In this document: positions 6,695-9,713 of the stretch, one piece after another
Layout: every line of letters begins with the position of its first letter
How positions within the stretch are numbered: position 1 is the stretch's first letter
Assembly: GCA_021828925.1 (NCBI GenBank)
Contig: JAJZCT010000080.1
Location: 1 to 9,713 of the forward strand
Origin: Planctomycetota bacterium
GTDB taxonomy: Bacteria; Planctomycetota; Phycisphaerae; WQYP01
Reading direction: 5' to 3'
DNA length: 9,713 nt
Made by a program: the position numbers and the translations under genes
Notes under the pieces: generated by a model
Seen by the model: the letters and a program-made list of their open reading frames with translations, nothing else
Told to the model about the DNA's origin: nothing
The model's database searches: none

Positions 6695-7138
6695 TCAGTT
6701 GGTTAACAATTTAATTTTCCGCGGTTTTGCGGATTCCGCTTTTGGCAAAGTCACGCTCAGCACCCCAAGCTTCAACTTCGCTTCCACCTTGTCGGCATCG
6801 AGTTCCCAAGGCAGTGTGAAGCTGCGCGTGAAATTCCCGCTGGGGCGCTCCTGCCGGTGCCAGGCCGCTTTGGTCTCCGCGGCATTGTTCCGCTGCACGG
6901 AGAGCCGCACCTGATTCCCGGCCACCAGAAGTTCCACATCCTCCATTTTCACACCGGGAAGTTCCGCTTCCAGATGGGCTGCATCGCCCTGCTCCCAGAT
7001 ATTTACCGCCGGGTAACGCCGGAATTCAGGGCTGGAAACCCAAGGCGACGGCTCGGTGAGAAAATCATCCAGCAGTCCGTTGATCTGATTTTGCAACGCA
7101 CTGAAAGTGCTTGCGGGTGGATTTACTAAGTCTAACAT
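6695..7138 (-). CDS. Hsp20 / small heat-shock protein (first gene of operon)
   Basis: This 147-residue Hsp20 has an N-terminal arm (1-41) of the Asn/Gln- and Phe-containing kind (FSALQNQINGLLDDF, 12-26). Its alpha-crystallin domain spans about 42-134: YPAVNIWEQGD (42-52), LEAELPGV (56-63), NFTRSFTLPWELD (102-114) and GVLSVTLPK (125-133). The tail KIKLL (141-145) is the docking motif region. It is the promoter-proximal gene of the trio. The frame opens 13 codons earlier, but the ATG at 7138 has AGGAG 8 nt upstream, right after a run of nine A residues, so the shorter start is preferred. The three proteins differ in arm length and charge, consistent with distinct client ranges or hetero-oligomers (inference). 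Confidence 0.93.
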   Translation of the reverse strand: MLDLVNPPASTFSALQNQINGLLDDFLTEPSPWVSSPEFRRYPAVNIWEQGDAAHLEAELPGVKMEDVELLVAGNQVRLSVQRNNAAETKAAWHRQERPSGNFTRSFTLPWELDADKVEAKLKLGVLSVTLPKAESAKPRKIKLLTN

Positions 7139-7293
7139 GTTTCTTTCTCCTTTTTTTTTCGCGGCCCGTTGCCGCATTCAATCTCACATCCAACTTGACA
7201 CGATGCTGAACCGGGAATTGGGGCAACCCGAGTGGCGCCACAGAAGGGGAACCGCAACTCCCGGCCCGGCAATCCAGTATTGCCAAGCACAAA
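7139..7293 (-). promoter_or_regulatory. ~155-nt structured 5' leader of the Hsp20 operon
   Basis: The leader is defined by the predicted sigma-54-type start near 7292-7293 and the first ATG. It contains the hairpin GGCAAT-ACTGG-ATTGCC (7268-7284), the palindrome GTGGCGCCAC (7232-7241) and GCGGC-AACGG-GCCGC next to an A9 run and the ribosome binding site. Heat-shock leaders often carry RNA thermometers. I see no UUUU or ROSE-type pairing with AGGAG, so a thermometer is only a possibility. Confidence 0.35.
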
Positions 7294-7302
7294 GGGAGGT
7301 AA

Positions 7303-7319
7303 AACAAAATCTATGCCAG
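7303..7319 (-). promoter_or_regulatory. sigma-54-like -24/-12 promoter of the Hsp20 operon
   Basis: CTGGCATAGATTTTGTT on the minus strand resembles TTGGCAC-N4-TTGCW. GG and the downstream element have the right 10-nt spacing; -24 is TGGCAT, and -12 is TTTGTT with GT in place of GC. Predicted start is near 7292. Dyads centred about 96 and 146 nt upstream fit enhancer sites. An AT-rich stretch at 7340-7380 could hold a sigma-70 promoter instead. Confidence 0.45.
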
Positions 7320-7382
7320 AATGTGCGTGCTGTTAATGAATTGCGCGTAAGTAATTATTTTTAATAAACTTATGCAATTGTT

Positions 7383-7393
7383 GCCAAAATGGC
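7383..7393. promoter_or_regulatory. dyad 1 upstream of Hsp20 operon, GCCAAAATGGC
   Basis: This is an inverted repeat with AAA at its centre, within TTGCCAAAATGGCG. It is centred 50 nt from the TGTCAAAATGACA dyad at 7432-7444, and the two share the TGYCAAAATGRC form. Position about -96 to the predicted sigma-54 start suits an activator site. Confidence 0.5.
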
Positions 7394-7418
7394 GTTACGA
7401 AAATCTGCTTGCAAAGGG

Positions 7419-7464
7419 CTTCTGCCGGAAGTGTCAAAATGACAGGTTGTTATCAGCCTGGCTC
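7419..7464 (+). repeat. 46-nt direct repeat unit, copy 1, around dyad 2
   Basis: It aligns without gaps to 7596-7641 with 36 of 46 positions identical by hand count. The shared parts are TCTGCCG, GTGTCAAAATGACAG, GTTATC and GCC/GGC. The dyad sits in the centre. Confidence 0.6.
7432..7444. promoter_or_regulatory. dyad 2 upstream of Hsp20 operon, TGTCAAAATGACA
   Basis: Perfect 5-nt arms surround AAA. It is identical to the dyad at 7609-7621 and lies inside a 46-nt repeat unit. Its centre is about 146 nt upstream of the predicted operon start, a typical enhancer distance. The binding protein is not encoded in this window. Confidence 0.6.
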
Positions 7465-7595
7465 GGCGGCGGTTTTGGATGCAGATTTACCGCCTTCCGG
7501 AAGGGGTAGTCCACATACCGCGAACGTAAAGAATGATGCTAAAAAGACTTATACATTTGTAGAAAAGCCGCGTTTGTGAAACAGTGTGTGATGAG

Positions 7596-7641
7596 CCTCT
7601 GCCGAGCGTGTCAAAATGACAGCAGGTTATCGGCCCGGCAC
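7596..7641 (+). repeat. 46-nt direct repeat unit, copy 2, around dyad 3
   Basis: This is the partner of 7419-7464. The rest of the spacer (7465-7595 and 7642-7825) shows no gene or further repeat. A minus-strand open frame across 7487-7825 crosses both the dyad and copy 2 and lacks a family signature. Confidence 0.6.
7609..7621. promoter_or_regulatory. dyad 3 upstream of Hsp20 operon, TGTCAAAATGACA
   Basis: This is an exact copy of dyad 2, 177 nt further upstream (about 17 helical turns). Identity across the dyad inside more diverged flanks suggests selection on the dyad itself. Confidence 0.55.
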
Positions 7642-7825
7642 CCCACCGTGCAATAGATCGGCCTGTTTCCGCGCAAGACGACTCTCCACCTTTCCATAAA
7701 CGCGTCGCAATCCTGTGGCACCATGCACCGCATGATGTTTTGGACGCTGTGCAATCCAATAAAGACACGCATGTTTCAACAACACACGGCGTTACCCATT
7801 GGACTGCCGGGGAATGCCACCGCAA

Positions 7826-8305
7826 TTACCGGATAATCCGCACCGTCATCGGATAACGGTACAGTTGTCCCTCACAGGCCTTAACCGTCGCGATGATACT
7901 GGCAACAAACGCGAATATGGCCAGTGCAATCAGCAGAACAAAACCGATGAACACCAGGCATAGAGCAAACGAAACAATCAAATAAATAATCAGGCTGATA
8001 TGAAAGTTCAGCGCCTCACGCGCGTTGGCACGGACAAAATCATCCGAAGACGCAAATAGCAGAATCACGGGCAGAATAATAAGTCCCAACCCCAGAAGCA
8101 CGCCGATATGCGGCAATGCCGCCAGTAGATTATTGTTGTTTGACTTCACCGGCGCGGAGGGCATGTGCCCTGGCGCATCGGCTCCGGTTGCCGAGCGTAA
8201 GCGGTTATAACACGGCCCGCATACCTCCCGGTCCTGCCAGAGGTATGTTGCCTCCATCGCACCGATCTTTTCTCCGCAATTGGAGCATTGCTTTTGATCA
8301 GCCAT
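7826..8305 (-). CDS. zinc-ribbon + DUF4870 (Tic20-like) membrane protein
   Basis: This 159-residue protein starts with a four-cysteine metal-binding ribbon (CSNC at 7-10, CGPC at 29-32) and a flexible linker (about 38-58). The DUF4870 membrane domain follows. Predicted helices lie at about 62-86, 101-118 and 119-141. The family motif DDFVRANAREALNFHIS (88-104) precedes the second helix, and GQLYRYPMTVRIIR closes the protein. DUF4870 proteins are small inner-membrane proteins of unknown function; the ribbon would face the cytoplasm. The frame is open 58 codons further upstream, but the ATG at 8305 has AGGAG 8 nt before it. A -24/-12 element lies inside the would-be extension, so the short form is preferred. 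The neighbouring Hsp20 operon also has a sigma-54-like element, hinting at a shared stress regulon (inference). Confidence 0.88.
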   Translation of the reverse strand: MADQKQCSNCGEKIGAMEATYLWQDREVCGPCYNRLRSATGADAPGHMPSAPVKSNNNNLLAALPHIGVLLGLGLIILPVILLFASSDDFVRANAREALNFHISLIIYLIVSFALCLVFIGFVLLIALAIFAFVASIIATVKACEGQLYRYPMTVRIIR

Positions 8306-8343
8306 CTTCACTTCTCCTGCGCGTGGAAGAAATTCTAACCCAT

Positions 8344-8360
8344 TGCCCACTGCGTGCCAA
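8344..8360 (-). promoter_or_regulatory. sigma-54-like -24/-12 promoter of the DUF4870 gene
   Basis: TTGGCACGCAGTGGGCA on the minus strand has a perfect TTGGCACG -24 half. The -12 GC is at exactly the right spacing (GG-N10-GC), with TT replaced by GG before GC. Predicted start is near 8333, giving a leader of about 27 nt that holds the ribosome binding site. Confidence 0.55.
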
Positions 8361-8371
8361 TGATGTCCCCG

Positions 8372-8377
8372 ATTATA
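8372..8377 (-). promoter_or_regulatory. TATAAT box upstream of the DUF4870 gene
   Basis: A perfect TATAAT occurs on the minus strand just upstream of the -24/-12 element. No recognisable -35 hexamer lies 16-18 nt before it. It may be an alternative housekeeping promoter or chance. Confidence 0.3.
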
Positions 8378-8701
8378 CCGCAGCATCGCAACTCGGGCGG
8401 CAAACAAAGGTGGATGAAAAAACTCGCAGCGAACGCACCCGAGCCTTTGGGTGATCCACAAATCTAACATTGCGGCCACAATGGACTTATAAATAGCCTC
8501 TGGATCGTTTGGTCTCCATTCTTAACGGCAGTTCAAGGGTAATTGGGACGCGGCAAAATTGGTTCACGGAGCATCCAATATTCCAACAGTAACAATTCCC
8601 ATGGTAGAATGCGGGAGAAAGCGAGTTCCGTTGAATTGCTGCGCCCTGTGCATCCACGCCGATGGTTAAGCAGCCGGGAGATATTGAAAGGATAATTTAA
8701 C
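8378..8701. other. spacer between divergent DUF4870 and HipA-like genes
   Basis: I see no gene, repeat or clear hairpin here. TAGAAT at 8605-8610 is a possible plus-strand -10 box, without a convincing -35. No TGYCAAAATGRCA dyad is present on either strand. Confidence 0.4.
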
Positions 8702-9622
8702 TTGTATCAGGTTTTCACCATAGATCCCGGCACCGCAGAATCGGTAGAACAATTGGGGACGAAATACAAATACTGGTTCAAGGATCCGCAGGGTACGCAT
8801 CAGTTATTCAAGGCTGATAGTCGGGGTACCGGCGAGGATTGGGCCGAAAAGATTGCCTGCGAATTGGCGGAACTTTTAGGTGTACCTCATGTTCATTATG
8901 AATTGGCGTTTGAGTTGAACAGCGAACGTCCGGGCGTTATCTGTGAATCCTGTGCAACCGGATACACGGGGTTGGCCCTCGGCAACCAGTTGCTTCTCTC
9001 GCGGGATCAGGCGTATCCGGCTGGCGAGTCTAACAAGTACTAACGCGTGCGACAGCACACGGTAGACGCCGTTGCACAAGTTCTGAACGCCATTGCACGG
9101 CCACCTGATAAGTGGACGCGAAATATGCCGTCCGGGTTGTCGTCAGCCCTGGACGTCTTTGCCGGCTATGTGTTGCTGGACGCATGGATTGCCAATCAGG
9201 ACCGGCACCACGAGAACTGGGGGGCCTTGCGTATGGGGACCGCGTTATACCTCGCCCCATCATTTGATCACGGTGCCGCCCTGGCCAGGAATTTGCTGGA
9301 CGCACAGCGGCAGGACCGGTTACGGACACGTGACCGCACCCGGCAAATTCCGGCTTACGCTCGCCGCGCCACATCCGCCTTCTATCGTGACTTTCCTTCC
9401 CCCAAGCCGATGAATACAATTGAGGCTTGGCAGGCCTTTGCGCAGCGGACTTCCGCGGGAAGGCGATTTTGGCCGGAACGGCTGCGCGCCGTGACCCGCG
9501 ATGTAATAAAAGAGGTTATAACCAAAGTGCCGGAAAATAGAATGACGGAGGTATGCCGGGATTTTACGCTGGAGCTGTTATTGGAAAATCAGCGTCGAAT
9601 TCTTGCCGGAGATAGCCAATGA
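8702..9622 (+). pseudogene. HipA-like kinase interrupted by an in-frame TAA
   Basis: Two open stretches in the same frame (8702-9040 and 9044-9622), separated only by TAA at 9041-9043, together give one HipA-like protein of about 305 residues. The N-terminal part has LFKADSRGTGEDWAEKIACE (35-54), with the ATP-site lysine candidate K37 and a glycine-rich turn. The C-terminal part has the kinase loop IANQDRHHENWG and the metal-binding APSFDHGAAL. HipA kinases phosphorylate targets such as GltX in toxin-antitoxin and phage-defence settings; this member's target is unknown. Translation starts at TTG (8702), with AAAGGA 9 nt upstream and an in-frame stop at 8693. The gap reads NKY-stop-RVRQHT, so a single C-to-T change in CAA (Gln) would explain it. 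The downstream GTG at 9047 has no good ribosome binding site. Recoding, a recent nonsense mutation or a base error are the alternatives. Confidence 0.82.
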
Positions 9623-9713
9623 ACCCTGTTCTTTATGTCGCTTGGCGTTCTGGTTCATCCGATCACGGGAAATGGGGGCCCGTCGGACGACTTGAGCACG
9701 GACCGCATGGGTA
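9619..9713 (+). CDS. start of a HIRAN-like partner protein (runs off the window)
   Basis: The ATG at 9619 overlaps the HipA-like stop by 4 nt (ATGA), so the genes are coupled. The 31 visible residues read MNPVLYVAWRSGSSD followed by KWGPVGRLEHG. The V-A-W-R and W-x-P-V-G-R-L pattern resembles the first strands of small HIRAN-type proteins that I associate with HipA-like genes of this kind. HIRAN domains bind DNA ends or stalled forks in other contexts; here the role is unknown. With so little sequence the domain call is tentative, but the existence of the gene is well supported by the overlap and open frame. Confidence 0.6.
   Translation, partial: MNPVLYVAWRSGSSDHGKWGPVGRLEHGPHG

Noticed and set aside
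7141..7185. Intrinsic terminator at the T9 run 7151-7159
   Set aside because: On the plus strand the T-run precedes rather than follows the hairpin, and on the minus strand it is an A-run before a ribosome binding site.
7339..7394. Second and third -24/-12 candidates upstream of the Hsp20 operon
   Set aside because: GG-to-GC distances near TTGGCAACAATTGCA (8 nt) and near GGCAGAAGCCCTTTGC (12 nt) do not fit the fixed 10-nt spacing.
7487..7825. Minus-strand open frame of 112 codons upstream of the Hsp20 operon
   Set aside because: It crosses the repeated dyad unit, is rich in Cys/Trp/Ser as antisense frames often are, and has no recognisable motif.
8306..8479. Longer DUF4870 protein starting at 8479
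   Set aside because: The extra 58 codons precede the zinc ribbon, include the -24/-12 element, and the ATG at 8305 has a proper ribosome binding site.
9047..9622. C-terminal half of the HipA-like gene as an independent gene starting at GTG 9047
   Set aside because: No ribosome binding site precedes the GTG, and the kinase needs the N-terminal ATP-site part encoded just upstream in the same frame.

Overview
The window looks like a chromosomal segment from an uncultured, moderately GC-rich bacterium (roughly 50-55% GC by eye). The evidence is strong AAGGAGG-type ribosome binding sites, ATG/GTG/TTG starts, use of all three stop codons, and repeat-rich intergenic DNA of the 'CGCAAAGAA...' and '(CYAACTC)n' kind. 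Such spacers are common in PVC-type and deltaproteobacteria-like environmental genomes, but I cannot place the organism with confidence. There are no rRNA, tRNA, CRISPR or insertion-sequence signatures.

Layout. Positions 1-925 are almost gene-free. A possible C-terminal coding scrap at the left edge is followed by two ~94-nt diverged direct repeats, three runs of 7- or 9-nt tandem repeats, and a GC-rich hairpin-bearing stretch. A minus-strand pair follows: a FIST-domain sensory protein (1553-2722) and a CYTH-fold triphosphatase / class IV cyclase-like protein (926-1522), 30 nt apart. Facing away is a plus-strand pair overlapping by 4 nt: an AlbA_2 (Schlafen-like) protein with a GHKL-type ATPase end (2970-4148) and a ParA-family ATPase (4145-5137). 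The ParA has the usual P-loop lysine replaced by threonine.

Positions 5138-5656 are non-coding, with two strong hairpins. A minus-strand operon of three different Hsp20 small heat-shock proteins follows (7138 down to 5657), each with its own good ribosome binding site. Upstream are a sigma-54-like -24/-12 element and three dyads of the form TGYCAAAATGRCA. This layout suggests enhancer-dependent control of the chaperone operon. A minus-strand zinc-ribbon + DUF4870 membrane protein (7826-8305) also has a good -24/-12 element.

At the right end, on the plus strand, a HipA-like kinase gene (8702-9622) is cut by an in-frame TAA. It overlaps by 4 nt the start of a second gene that resembles HIRAN-type proteins and runs off the window.

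The points most worth a second look are the altered ParA P-loop, the HipA-like nonsense codon, the AlbA_2/GHKL-ParA and HipA-HIRAN pairings, the FIST-CYTH pairing, and the dyad plus sigma-54-like architecture in front of the Hsp20 operon.
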